64,000 nt of DNA from Endomicrobium proavitum (GCF_001027545.1 NZ_CP009498.1:1054001-1118000), one strand, 5' to 3'. Shown: positions 35,946 to 43,983, counted from the stretch's first letter. The notes: generated by a model from the sequence alone, not told the origin. Made by a program: numbers and translations.

Positions 35946-37142
35946 ATGAATTTAAATTACATTAAAACTCCTCAAAAATTTGTTCAGCCCGACTTATTTT
36001 CTTCCGAGAATTTTATTTACGCCAACCTTGACGCAGAATTCCCTTTATTTTTTGATACCCTCGTTCATTGGCAATTTAATGAAAATCTTTTCTATCTTGT
36101 ATCAAAAGATTTGTCGCACCTTATTGTTTCAGGATACGGCGTTCACTTATCAAAAAAATCCGAGCGGCTTATTATTAAAGATAATAAAAAATGTATTTAC
36201 GAACTTCCGTTTTTTAGACTAAAAACAGTGGCAATTATGTCAAAAGGCATCGGTATATCTTCGGACTTAATAGAAGAATTTTCAAAAGCGCAAATCAATC
36301 TTTCTTTCCACGACTTTTCCGCAAAACCGCACTCTTTACTGCAATCTCTTTGTTTCTCGCAACACGCCGACTTAAAACGCAGGCAAATTTTAGCTCAAAA
36401 TTCAAAAACCGGCATATCTTTTATGGCAGCCGTAGTGTGCGGAAAAATTTCAAATCAAGCGGCAGTTTTAAAATATTGCGTAAAAAATATTAAACCCGAC
36501 AAAAATATAAACATACACAAATTACAAACCGCCAAAGAAGCATGCGCGCAAATGCAACAATGCTATAACCAGTGTTTAGCTTTATCAAGAAATATAAGCG
36601 ATATTTTTGAAGCCCGTCAAAAATTTATGGGCTACGAAGGAACTGCGGCAAGAATTTATTGGAATGCGATATCTGCAATTATTTCTGAAAAAATTGAATT
36701 CTCGGGCAGGCAAACAAAACCGCTTCCCAAAGATGCCGTAAATACTTTATTAAATTACGGATACGGTATTTTATACTCAAAAATATGGAGCGCGGCGATA
36801 ATTGCCGGATTAGACCCTTATGTCGGGTTTTTACATACCGATCAATCAGGAAAACCGGCCCTTATTTTTGATTTAATAGAAGAGTTTCGCGCGCCTATTG
36901 TAGATAGAGCGGTTATTGCTTTTATTATGCTAAACAGAAATATTCAAATAACTCAAAATTTACTTGATATAAAAACAAGAGAAAAATTCAGCGAGAAAAT
37001 TATTGAACAATTAACATCCGCGCAATATTACGAAGGTCAAAAAGTAATGGTTTCAGATATTATCCTCTCTCAAGCAAGAAAACTTGTCGCTTTTATAGAA
37101 GAAAGACAAAAAGAATATTCCACGTTTAGTTTTAAGTGGTAA
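35946..37142 (+). CDS. cas1: CRISPR-associated endonuclease Cas1
   Basis: A 398-residue Cas1. I use the ATG at 35946, which has GGAGG at 35937-35941; the ATG at 35907 lacks a site. The usual Cas1 start motif appears as LIVSGYGVHLSKKSERLII only after about 55 extra residues. The catalytic region is visible: the metal-binding glutamate in FMGYEGTAARIYWNA, and GYGILYSKIWSAAIIAGLDPYVGFLH with FDLIEEFRAPIVDRAV supplying the histidine and acidic residues. Cas1 integrates spacers with Cas2, which follows 16 bases later. No interference gene and no array are seen in the window. Subtype cannot be assigned from this alone. Confidence 0.92.
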   Translation: MNLNYIKTPQKFVQPDLFSSENFIYANLDAEFPLFFDTLVHWQFNENLFYLVSKDLSHLIVSGYGVHLSKKSERLIIKDNKKCIYELPFFRLKTVAIMSKGIGISSDLIEEFSKAQINLSFHDFSAKPHSLLQSLCFSQHADLKRRQILAQNSKTGISFMAAVVCGKISNQAAVLKYCVKNIKPDKNINIHKLQTAKEACAQMQQCYNQCLALSRNISDIFEARQKFMGYEGTAARIYWNAISAIISEKIEFSGRQTKPLPKDAVNTLLNYGYGILYSKIWSAAIIAGLDPYVGFLHTDQSGKPALIFDLIEEFRAPIVDRAVIAFIMLNRNIQITQNLLDIKTREKFSEKIIEQLTSAQYYEGQKVMVSDIILSQARKLVAFIEERQKEYSTFSFKW

Positions 37143-37158
37143 CACGGGAGACGCTTGC

Positions 37159-37497
37159 ATGGAAGAACTCACTACTCTTGTTTTCTACGACTTGCGTAAA
37201 GAAAAACTAAAAATTAAACTTGCGGAAAAATGTAAAGATTACGGTCTTAAAAAAATGCACAAAACCGGTTTCTGCGGCAAATTAAGCAGAGAAAAAAGAG
37301 AACGCTTAAAAAAAGATTTATCAGAAATTATCTCTGATAATAAAGCAAGATTAATTATTCAAACGGTTTGTTCAAGATGTCTTGGAGAAGTATTTATTTC
37401 CGACTCTACCGCAAAAAATAAAAAAACAAAAGAGAAGCCATCGGCAATACATTTTGGAATGAAATTAAACAAAGCATACTTACACGATGAAAATTAA
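37159..37497 (+). CDS. cas2: CRISPR-associated protein Cas2
   Basis: A 112-residue protein with the Cas2 ferredoxin fold start TTLVFYDLRKEKLKIKLAEK and KMHKTGFCGKLSREKRERLK; the aspartate of FYD is the conserved position. The second half (QTVCSRCLGEVFISDS) has a cysteine pair not usual in Cas2, and the C-terminal tail is basic. A GGGAG site at 37145-37149 precedes it. It would form the integration complex with Cas1 upstream. Divergence of the C-terminal half makes this slightly less certain than cas1. Confidence 0.8.
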   Translation: MEELTTLVFYDLRKEKLKIKLAEKCKDYGLKKMHKTGFCGKLSREKRERLKKDLSEIISDNKARLIIQTVCSRCLGEVFISDSTAKNKKTKEKPSAIHFGMKLNKAYLHDEN

Positions 37498-37712
37498 TTA
37501 AACTTTTAGGCTAAAATTTCTCAACCATTGAGCATTTTTACAGCTTTTTGACAGTTGAGAAAAAACCACATTTAAAAAAACACATTGATTTTACTATTCT
37601 TATGTTAAAATTTTAAAACAATTGCAATTAACGACGACAGCCACCGCTTGAGTTATTATTTCCCAAATACTGCAAAAAACCTATTGATAAATATAGTTAT
37701 TTTTTATATACT
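37498..37712. other. Intergenic region between cas2 and the first dif-like site
   Basis: No gene and no repeat-spacer array. TTTCTCAAC (37517-37525) and GTTGAGAAA (37554-37562) form an inverted repeat 28 bases apart. A weak promoter-like TTGATT is at 37586. It could be a remnant of a CRISPR leader, but no repeat unit is recognisable. Confidence 0.4.
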
Positions 37713-37740
37713 TTGTCCTATAATAATAGTTATGTTTAGT
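37713..37740 (+). other. dif-like XerC/XerD site 1
   Basis: Left arm TTGTCCTATAA, spacer TAATAG, right arm TTATGTTTAGT, followed by ATAC. The right arm resembles the E. coli XerD half (TTATGTTAAAT), and the ATAA-N6-TTAT centre is the dif hallmark. Identical to site 2 over 37 bases including flanks. Confidence 0.75.
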
Positions 37741-38027
37741 ATACGAAAACAAAAACAATCTACATCGCCGGAAAAATAAACGGCGATAAAAACTACAAGG
37801 CTAAATTTGCCAAAGCGGAGCGATATTTGAGGCGCAAGGGGTATAACGTGCTTAACCCCGCAAATATAAACGCTAAAGGCAACGGCGACGCCTTTATTAG
37901 GGCTTTAAATTTGCTGTTTAAGGCGGACGCAATATATTTGCTTAAAGACTGGGCAAGCAGCAATGGAGCGTTTATTGAGCGCCACATTGCTATTTATTTA
38001 AATAAAGAAGTTTTATACGAGGATTAA
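37740..38027 (+). pseudogene. DUF4406-like (nucleoside deoxyribosyltransferase fold) gene lacking its start
   Basis: The open frame gives TKTKTIYIAGKINGDKNYKA and, later, GYNVLNPANI, LKDWASSNGAFIERHIAI and a C-terminal end typical of phage DUF4406 proteins. The family normally starts just before IYIAGKI, but here the codons between the in-frame TAG inside dif site 1 (37737-37739) and IYIAG include no ATG, GTG or TTG. The first TTG is at 37827, after the nucleotide-binding motif. The dif ATG at 37732 is in another frame (one inserted base would join them). Either a broken gene or one using a rare start. It heads the phage-like cassette A. Confidence 0.6.
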
Positions 38028-38028
38028 A

Positions 38029-38346
38029 ATGGAAAATTTTTTACCGATTAGATTTAAGCACAATTTTTTAAAGTTGGAAAATCAAAGCAGTGCACAGCTG
38101 ATTTTAGCTAAAGAAATTAATTTTAAAAATGATAAAGATTTTGTTTTTGTAAATTACGACGCAGCGTATCTCACCGACGATTGTAGTATTAAATTTCATG
38201 ATTTGCCCGACGGAAAATATCTGCTTTTGCTGTTTGTTGGCTACGATAACATACTGTTTACAACTTTGCGAAAAAACAATAAAGAAAACAGGGAAAAATA
38301 CGCAAAAAACGTTGGAAGATATTTTGAGATAATCATAGAGGAATAA
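38029..38346 (+). CDS. Hypothetical phage-type small protein
   Basis: A 105-residue protein I do not recognise. It follows the DUF4406-like gene directly with GAGG before the ATG, and the repO-like gene starts right after its stop, so the three form one translational unit. It has a central FHDLPDGKYLLLLFVGYDNILF and an otherwise charged sequence. Similar unclassified genes are common next to phage replication genes; the function is unknown. Confidence 0.6.
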   Translation: MENFLPIRFKHNFLKLENQSSAQLILAKEINFKNDKDFVFVNYDAAYLTDDCSIKFHDLPDGKYLLLLFVGYDNILFTTLRKNNKENREKYAKNVGRYFEIIIEE

Positions 38347-39279
38347 ATGGCAAATCCACAGAAAAAGAACGGTTTTACAAAATATCCGAATGATTTTTTA
38401 GAGAAGATTACCGCATCATCCTTAACGAAAGAGGAAATACGGATAGTTATGCTTATAGCCCGATACACGTGGGGTTATAACAAGGAAATGGAAATCATTG
38501 AACAAAAATTTATTGCCGAAAAATTGGGGCGCAATAAAGGCAACGTTTCAAGAACCGTAAAAAACTTATTTTTAAAGAATGCATTAATCTACAATTCCAC
38601 AACCGGAGCCGTGGGAATTAACCAAAATTATGAAGCTTGGATTAAAAAAACTATTAAGGAAAAAACCCCCAAATTGTGGGGAGTTGCAGAAATGACAACC
38701 AAAAATGACAACCAAGAATTACAACCAGAAATGACAACCAAAAATGACAACCAAGAATTACAACCAAAAATGACAACCAAAACACGAAAAAATGACAACC
38801 AAAACACGAAAAAAGCACAACCTAACTATAAGGTAGTTAAAGAAAACAATAAAGAAAACATAAAGAAAGAGTGCGCGCGCGCGAGTTTTGGGGAATTTCA
38901 AAACGTAAAACTTTCGGAAACCGAAAAACAAAAATTAGAAAACGAAAATGGAAAAGAAAAAACCAAAGAGGCAATAAATTTTTTAAGCTTATACAAAGCC
39001 GAAAAAGGCTATAAAACAAAATCAGACTATCTGACCCTTAATCGCTGGGTTTTGAAAGCTGTTGAGGAAAGGCAGGCTAAACCGCCGCCGTTGTCTTTTT
39101 CGGCTAAAATAGCCGCCGAAGAAGCCAAAAAACAAGAGCAGGAACGACGGCGCGATAAAGCGTTAAAAGAATTTGCTCAAAGGCAAAGAGCAATAGAAGA
39201 AAGTAACAAAACCGGCGTTGAAATTGACGCTGCGTTAAAAAAATTACGAGAGGAGTATAAAATATGGCTGACGATATAA
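38347..39279 (+). CDS. Phage lambda O-like replication initiator
   Basis: A 310-residue protein. Residues about 8-110 are a winged-helix DNA-binding domain of the bacteriophage replication protein O type: NGFTKYPNDFLEKITASS, EEIRIVMLIARYTWGYNKE and KFIAEKLGRNKGNVSRTVKN. A threonine/asparagine/glutamine-rich linker follows, encoded by iteron-like repeats (see 38692-38802), then a charged helical C-terminus. Protein O binds iterons inside its own gene and recruits helicase loaders. No helicase-loader gene is in the cassette. The next gene overlaps its end by 16 bases. Confidence 0.78.
   Translation: MANPQKKNGFTKYPNDFLEKITASSLTKEEIRIVMLIARYTWGYNKEMEIIEQKFIAEKLGRNKGNVSRTVKNLFLKNALIYNSTTGAVGINQNYEAWIKKTIKEKTPKLWGVAEMTTKNDNQELQPEMTTKNDNQELQPKMTTKTRKNDNQNTKKAQPNYKVVKENNKENIKKECARASFGEFQNVKLSETEKQKLENENGKEKTKEAINFLSLYKAEKGYKTKSDYLTLNRWVLKAVEERQAKPPPLSFSAKIAAEEAKKQEQERRRDKALKEFAQRQRAIEESNKTGVEIDAALKKLREEYKIWLTI
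38692..38802 (+). repeat. Six iterons inside the repO-like gene; candidate origin
   Basis: ATGACAACCAA occurs at 38692, 38705, 38731, 38744, 38770 and 38792 (spacings 13, 26, 13, 26, 22). Two further ATTACAACCA variants lie in the 26-base gaps. A-rich sequence follows at 38820-38870. In phage lambda the origin has the same plan: iterons within gene O followed by an AT-rich stretch. Confidence 0.65.
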
Positions 39280-39455
39280 CAAACAATTGCAAACTGTGCG
39301 GCGAGTCCTCGGAGTGTTTTAAATGCGCAAGCAATTATAACAACACCTGTTTGTCGTCGGGAAAATATAAAAATTGCGAACGATATAAAAATAGCTATTT
39401 TCGCAGCAGAGGGTTGATTGCGGCGGAACAAATTATCGGATACTTTGTCCTATAA
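39264..39455 (+). CDS. Small cysteine-rich protein ending in dif site 2
   Basis: A 63-residue protein with five cysteines near the N-terminus (CKLCGESSECFKCASN, then NTCLSSGKYKNC), suggesting a metal-binding knuckle. It overlaps the repO-like gene by 16 bases. Its last codons, YFVL and the stop, are encoded by the dif-like site 2 (TACTTTGTCCTATAA), so the natural C-terminus may have been replaced when the cassette formed. Function unknown. Confidence 0.55.
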   Translation: MADDITNNCKLCGESSECFKCASNYNNTCLSSGKYKNCERYKNSYFRSRGLIAAEQIIGYFVL

Positions 39456-39472
39456 TAATAGTTATGTTTAGT
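39445..39472 (+). other. dif-like XerC/XerD site 2
   Basis: Identical to site 1: TTGTCCTATAA, TAATAG, TTATGTTTAGT. Its left arm supplies the stop codon of the cysteine-rich gene ending at 39455. Confidence 0.75.
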
Positions 39473-39566
39473 ATACAAAGATATTAACTTGGTTTGGTAT
39501 TTCCCAATTTAATAATCTGCCGTTTAAAATTAAATACCAAAATAAAACAAAAGGAGAAGTCAAAAA

Positions 39567-39995
39567 GTGAAGAAAAAATTGATGTCTGCAGTGTGTTTGG
39601 TATTGTTATTGTCATCTGTAAGTTTTGCGGCTACGCCGTTTAAACTTTCGTTGCTGGGACCCATTACGGTGCCGGCTAATCAAGATGTAACAGGTTTGGC
39701 AATCGGTTTAATAGGGTCTAATGTCAATACGCTTCAAGGCGTTCAATTAAGTTGGATTTACAATGTGGCGGAAAACGGCGCCGGAGTTCAAGCTAGCGGT
39801 ATATATAACAAGGTTGCTGGAGAATTTACCGGTGTGCAATATGCAGTTGTAAACATAGCGGGTTCAGTGAAAGGTTTGCAATTTGGTTTCTATAATCAGG
39901 TTAGAAGTATGGCAGGAGTTCAAATCGGACTTATAAATATAAATCCGAAATCATCGTTTCTAGCATTCTTCCCATTCATTAACTTCCAGTTTTAG
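39567..39995 (+). CDS. Secreted LA_2272-type surface repeat protein (cassette paralogue)
   Basis: A 142-residue protein starting at GTG 39567 with AAGGAG at 39551-39556. A signal peptide (about 1-22, ending SFAAT) is followed by repeats of the form GVQLSWIYN, GVQASGIYN, GVQYAVVN, GLQFGFYN, GVQIGLIN, the pattern of the LA_2272 surface repeat family. A longer paralogue lies at 47803-48327. The C-terminus FFPFINFQF matches WFPFINAKI of the paralogue. Function unknown; surface or periplasmic. Confidence 0.75.
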   Translation: MKKKLMSAVCLVLLLSSVSFAATPFKLSLLGPITVPANQDVTGLAIGLIGSNVNTLQGVQLSWIYNVAENGAGVQASGIYNKVAGEFTGVQYAVVNIAGSVKGLQFGFYNQVRSMAGVQIGLININPKSSFLAFFPFINFQF

Positions 39996-40024
39996 TTAAA
40001 TAAAGAAAACAGAAGTTATAAACA

Positions 40025-40066
40025 AAAAATCCGCGCCGAATTTTAAAAATTCGGCGCGGATTTTTA
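40025..40066 (+). terminator. Terminator after the cassette surface-repeat gene
   Basis: AATCCGCGCCGAATTT pairs with AAATTCGGCGCGGATT across 40028-40062, with T run to the right. A very stable hairpin. Confidence 0.9.
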
Positions 40067-40074
40067 ACAGTTAA

Positions 40075-40240
40075 CATGCAAATTATTAAACCAACGATGC
40101 GCCTATATTCTTCATTGCAGTTTGCAAGTCTTTTTTTTCTTGAGCCGGTTCGCTTCTTGTGCCTGTAATTACTGCCGCGTCTTTTACATCAAATTCCAAC
40201 AGCTGAAACATTTTTTTGTGTAATCAATATATGTTTGAAA
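40075..40240 (-). pseudogene. Duplicated 3' end of the flavoprotein gene
   Basis: Bases 40075-40240 are nearly identical to 46002-46168, which hold the last 50 or so codons of the flavoprotein gene at 46013-46573 and the ATGC next to dif site 6. The copy has a few substitutions and one T fewer in a T run (7 instead of 8), giving a frameshift. It stops abruptly at 40240 inside the gene. Confidence 0.85.
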
Positions 40241-40633
40241 GGGTTAATGTTCAAAAAGTGTGGTTAAAAGCGGCATTTTTCTAATCAGATTACGACGACA
40301 AAAAGAAATATTGATACAATGATTATCAAAAAGGTTTGATAAACGTGTTAAAAACGCTGTCGGTATTGTAAAAGCAATGCCGTAAGAATTCATGGAAAAA
40401 CAAAGCAAAACAAAACAAGATTTAAGTGTCTTAAATGCTTAAGAAAAATGATGGTGTAGTAGAAATGTTTGTTTTTAAAAATGGCGGACATACATTGAAT
40501 TCAGAAGCATATTATAAAGCTATAATAAATTTGTCTAATCTTAACTGAATAAATGTAAAACTCATCAAAAAATTTGATCTGTGCTTGTACGGCATGGTTT
40601 TATGTGCAAATAGTTTTTTGTTATACGGTAAAT
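40241..40633. other. Degenerate stretch in cassette B
   Basis: About 390 bases with no convincing gene. A 37-codon frame at 40435-40548 on plus encodes DGVVEMFVFKNGGHTLN and similar; it looks like the tail of a decayed gene but I do not recognise it. Nothing else is seen. Confidence 0.4.
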
Positions 40634-40744
40634 TTATACTTGCCCTATAATACTAATTATATTTAGCATACAGTGTACCTCAACATAAATCTTGTTATTT
40701 CTTTTGTATATGATTTTATAAATATATCCTGAATATCTTTCCAT
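40634..40744 (-). pseudogene. Truncated GIY-YIG nuclease, cut at dif site 3
   Basis: A 36-codon minus-strand frame with a strong AAAGGAG site before the ATG at 40744. The product starts MERYSGYIYKIIYKRNNKIY and then VEVHC, matching the GIY-YIG N-terminus (GYIYK...NGKIYVG) up to the point where the sequence runs into dif site 3. The remainder of the nuclease is absent. It is evidence that cassette borders cut genes. Confidence 0.55.
40640..40667 (+). other. dif-like XerC/XerD site 3 (diverged)
   Basis: TTGCCCTATAA, spacer TACTAA, TTATATTTAGC. The right arm is identical to that of site 6. A truncated GIY-YIG gene on the minus strand reads into it. Confidence 0.68.
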
Positions 40745-40889
40745 ATTGTTCTCCTTTATTTTAGTAAATGATTAAAATGTATAACAAAAAAAATCAACAG
40801 AATTATGGATAAGAGCGATATAAATTGGTTGTTAAATCTATTTTTTATATAATTATTATATCGAAATTTATCTTTTAGGAAATTACAGA

Positions 40890-42197
40890 ATGGAAAACAA
40901 TCATACGAAATATAAAGAAACATTAACTGATGATTTAGAGAAAGAAGTTGTTTCTTTTCTTAACTCTACAGGCGGTGAAATTCATATTGGAGTTAAGGAT
41001 AATGGTGAAGTTATTGGTGTTGCCAACTCTGACAAACTTCAATTAAAAATCAAAGACAGGCTAAAGGATAATGTTCGTCCAAGCATTATGGGCTTGTTTG
41101 ATATTTTTACACAAGAAATAAATGGGAAAACAATAGTTATAGTTAATATTGCAAGCGGAGCAGAAACGCCTTATTACATAAAACAAAAGGGTCGTTCTGA
41201 AGCAGGCTGTTTTATACGCATAGGAAGTTCTTCTCAACCTATGACGGAAGAAATGATACATAAGTTAATGATGAAACGCCATCCTATCTCTTTAAGAAAT
41301 TTGCCGTCAAGAAACCAAGAATTAACATTTACGCAATTAGCCATATATTATGCAGGCAAAAACAAAACTTTAAATAAGAATTTTGCTAAAACGCTTGATT
41401 TTTATACTGATGATAAAGAATATAACCAAGTAGCATACTTATTTGCTGACGAAAACAGAGTTTCAATCCATTTGGCAAAATGGGCGGGCAAAGACAAAAC
41501 CAATTTAATACAAAATGAAGAATATGGCGACCAGTGTTTGATAACGGCATTAAACAGGGTTTTGGATAGATTGGATGTTGAAAATATTACCCAAGCAAGA
41601 AAAGGATTTCCTTATCGCATTGAGAAAAAATATATTGACAGCGATGTTTTGAAAGAAGCCGTTATAAATGCTTTTGTTCATAACGATTATTCGCAAGGCG
41701 ACACTCCTATTTTTGAAATTTATGATGATAGATTTGAAATAACAACTTATGGGGACCTGTTTGATTGGATACCAAAAGAAGATTTTTTTGCAGGTTCATC
41801 AAAACCAAGAAACCCTGAAATTATGAGAGTTTTCAAAGATATTGAACTCGTGGAACATTTAGGCTCAGGTATCCCTCACATAGTAAAACTATACGGTAAG
41901 GGCATATTCCATTTTTCAAAAATCATAACAAGAATGTCTTTAAAATTTGATAAGAGCATGGAAAAAGAAACGCTGAAAAAAACTATAAAGAAAAGTAGCC
42001 TGAAAAGTAGCCTGAAAAGTGACCTGAAAATTTTTGAAGTAATAAAGAATAATCCGCAAATAACAATTGAAGAAATCTCAAAGATAGTCAAACTCTCTAT
42101 TGCAGGTATAAAAAAGAATATTATCAAACTTAAAGAGCAAGGCAAAATTCGCCGTGTAGGAGCCGATAAAGGCGGACATTGGGAAATTATTGAGTAA
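40890..42197 (+). CDS. AlbA_2/Schlafen-type ATP-binding regulator with winged helix
   Basis: A 435-residue protein of the COG2865 type. The N-terminal AlbA_2 domain has YKETLTDDLEKEVVSFLNST and GGEIHIGVKDNGEVIGV. Residues about 250-350 are a HATPase-like region (LKEAVINAFVHNDYSQ, EIYDDRFEITTYGD, LVEHLGSGIPHIV). After a KSSLKSSLKSDLK repeat the C-terminus is a winged helix (NPQITIEEISKIVKLS). Such proteins are often in defence islands or act as regulators, but no role is established. Codon use is less host-like than in flanking genes. It is the only intact gene of cassette C. Confidence 0.78.
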   Translation: MENNHTKYKETLTDDLEKEVVSFLNSTGGEIHIGVKDNGEVIGVANSDKLQLKIKDRLKDNVRPSIMGLFDIFTQEINGKTIVIVNIASGAETPYYIKQKGRSEAGCFIRIGSSSQPMTEEMIHKLMMKRHPISLRNLPSRNQELTFTQLAIYYAGKNKTLNKNFAKTLDFYTDDKEYNQVAYLFADENRVSIHLAKWAGKDKTNLIQNEEYGDQCLITALNRVLDRLDVENITQARKGFPYRIEKKYIDSDVLKEAVINAFVHNDYSQGDTPIFEIYDDRFEITTYGDLFDWIPKEDFFAGSSKPRNPEIMRVFKDIELVEHLGSGIPHIVKLYGKGIFHFSKIITRMSLKFDKSMEKETLKKTIKKSSLKSSLKSDLKIFEVIKNNPQITIEEISKIVKLSIAGIKKNIIKLKEQGKIRRVGADKGGHWEIIE

Positions 42198-42231
42198 ATG
42201 AGATATACATTATCATTTTTGATATAAGTAT

Positions 42232-42259
42232 ACTAAACATAATTACTATTATGGACAAA
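42232..42259 (-). other. dif-like XerC/XerD site 4
   Basis: On the minus strand TTTGTCCATAA, spacer TAGTAA, TTATGTTTAGT. One T of the left arm is missing compared with site 1. The spacer is identical to that of site 5. Confidence 0.7.
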
Positions 42260-42545
42260 TTATATGGAAATGATCCACAACATTGACTAAGCCGCTGACG
42301 AAGCGCACAACCTTGTCTGGACTGCCTTCCGGAAGGCAACGGGAAAGTAGGTTTTTTGCCGGAGCGTCTGTGGATTTCCGGACACTCCGGTTTGTGGGAA
42401 AAAACCAATGTTCCGGAGTGATGCAAAACGGTGAAGCAGATACGGAATGCCAGGCGAAATGCCCTAACCGTAAAAAATCAATAATAATATAAAAAAATAA
42501 GGTTTGTTCCAAAGGGGACTTGACAAAAGGAGATTTTTGAGTATA
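42260..42545. other. GC-richer leader of cassette D
   Basis: 286 bases without a convincing gene. It holds strong inverted repeats: GCCTTCCGGAAGGC near 42322-42335 and CACTCCGG (42383-42390) with CCGGAGTG (42413-42420). An AAAAGGAG at 42525-42532 lies 13 bases before the acyltransferase ATG. A non-coding RNA is possible but unproven. Confidence 0.35.
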
Positions 42546-43771
42546 ATGACAACAACCAACAACCAACAACCAACAACCAACAACCAACAACCAACAACCA
42601 ACAACCAACAACCAACAACCAACAACCAACAACCAACAACCAACAACCAACAACCAACAAACAACAAACAACAACCAACAACCAACAACCAACAACCAAC
42701 AACCTTCATCATTCTGAAGCAAGACTTATTCCGTTAGATGGAATAAGAGGTATTGCGGCTCTAATTGTTGCGTTTGTCTGGCATTATCAACATTTCGCGC
42801 CGGAAACATATCCTTTTAGTAAAATATTGTATTGGCCTTATAATTTTGGTTGGATAATGGTTGATTTATTTTTTATATTATCGGGTTTTATATTTTATAG
42901 CATTTATCGCAAACATATAGAAAACCATACCTTGTCTTTCAGGAATTTTGCTGTTTTACGAGTTAGCAGATTATACCCGCTTCATTGGCTTACTCTAATT
43001 GTAATTCTATTGTTCCAAATATTCCGCAAATACAATGGACTTGAAAGCTTTCCAATTTATTATAGCCGTAATCCTATTTTGTTTTTATTCAATATTCCAA
43101 TGTTGCAAAACGGGTGGCTGATAACAGATATTTCATATAATGGCCCAACATGGTCTCTTTCAATTGAAATAATGATGTATATACTGTTTTTTGCGGTTTT
43201 TTGTCATGCAAAATCAAATAAAAATTACATCATCTATTGCTTGTTATTAATATGTCTTGGTATAATAATGACCTTTTCTGGACAAAACATTCCTTTCTTC
43301 AATGGTCAGGTTGCACGAGGATTAATGGGATTTTTCCTTGGGTGTATCACTGGAGAAGTATATATTTATTGTAATAACAATCGTAAATTTGGAAATATGC
43401 TTACTGTATTTTGTATATTTGTGGCATTATTCTTAATAATTGTGCCTATTATATTTGGATACGGTATTTTAAGAAATTGGGTGTTAGTTTATACATTTGC
43501 TTTTTTCCCTGCATTTATACTTATTGCATTGAGAATTGGTTTTATCGAAAAAATATTTTCATTAAAACCATTTATATATTTTGGTGAATTATCATACTCA
43601 ATATATTTATTGCATTATCCAATGCAACTTATTGTAAAAACGATAGATGAATATTTAGGTTTGGTAATTGATTATTCAAATCGGATATTTTTTATAGGAT
43701 TTAGTATTATAGTAATAATTGTATCGCATTTTATACATTATTATTTTGAAAAAAAATACAAAAATATATAA
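42546..43771 (+). pseudogene. Acyltransferase-3 family membrane protein, apparently phase-OFF by repeat length
   Basis: The ATG at 42546 is followed at once by 22 heptamer units (42549-42702). From that ATG the frame ends at 42737. The acyltransferase frame is one base off: it begins after the repeats with LHHSEARLIPLDGIRGIAAL, the universal N-terminal motif of acyltransferase-3 proteins, and runs to 43771 through about ten membrane segments. It has no ATG, GTG or TTG before the TTG at 42827, which would lose that motif. Adding one 7-base unit, or losing two, restores the frame. Family members O-acylate surface glycans. It therefore looks like a contingency gene rather than a dead one. Confidence 0.75.
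42549..42702 (+). repeat. 22-unit heptanucleotide array (CCAACAA)
   Basis: Units of 7 bases from 42549: ACAACAA once, 15 perfect CCAACAA (42556-42660), two ACAACAA (42661-42674), four CCAACAA (42675-42702). Total 154 bases. In any frame it encodes repeats of TTNNQQP. It sits between an ATG and the coding region of the acyltransferase. Confidence 0.95.
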
Positions 43772-43917
43772 GAAATAAGTTTAGAGCATAATGTGTAAAG
43801 TACGGGCACTGCACATAATATGCGCTATGCGAAATGCCCCAAAGACACAAGTGTATAAAATATGATACACCAAAAATATGACGCCGGGGGAACGGGCAAA
43901 GTACGACAATAAGGTAT

Positions 43918-43945
43918 ACTAAACATAATTACTATTATAGGACAA
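43918..43945 (-). other. dif-like XerC/XerD site 5
   Basis: On the minus strand TTGTCCTATAA, spacer TAGTAA, TTATGTTTAGT, both arms identical to sites 1 and 2. Confidence 0.75.
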
Positions 43946-43983
43946 AGTGTTATTTGTTTGATATTAAAATAAGGTTATTGAAT

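Noticed and set aside
37594-37611. Seventh dif-like site (TTATGTTAAAA)
   Set aside because: Only the right arm fits; the left arm lacks the ATAA end and there is no similarity to the other six.
42549-42702. CRISPR array
   Set aside because: The 7-base units are contiguous, with no spacers; it is a simple tandem repeat.
42249-42722. Minus-strand frames encoding CWLLVVG repeats
   Set aside because: They are the reverse reading of the heptamer array and appear in all frames; no real protein.
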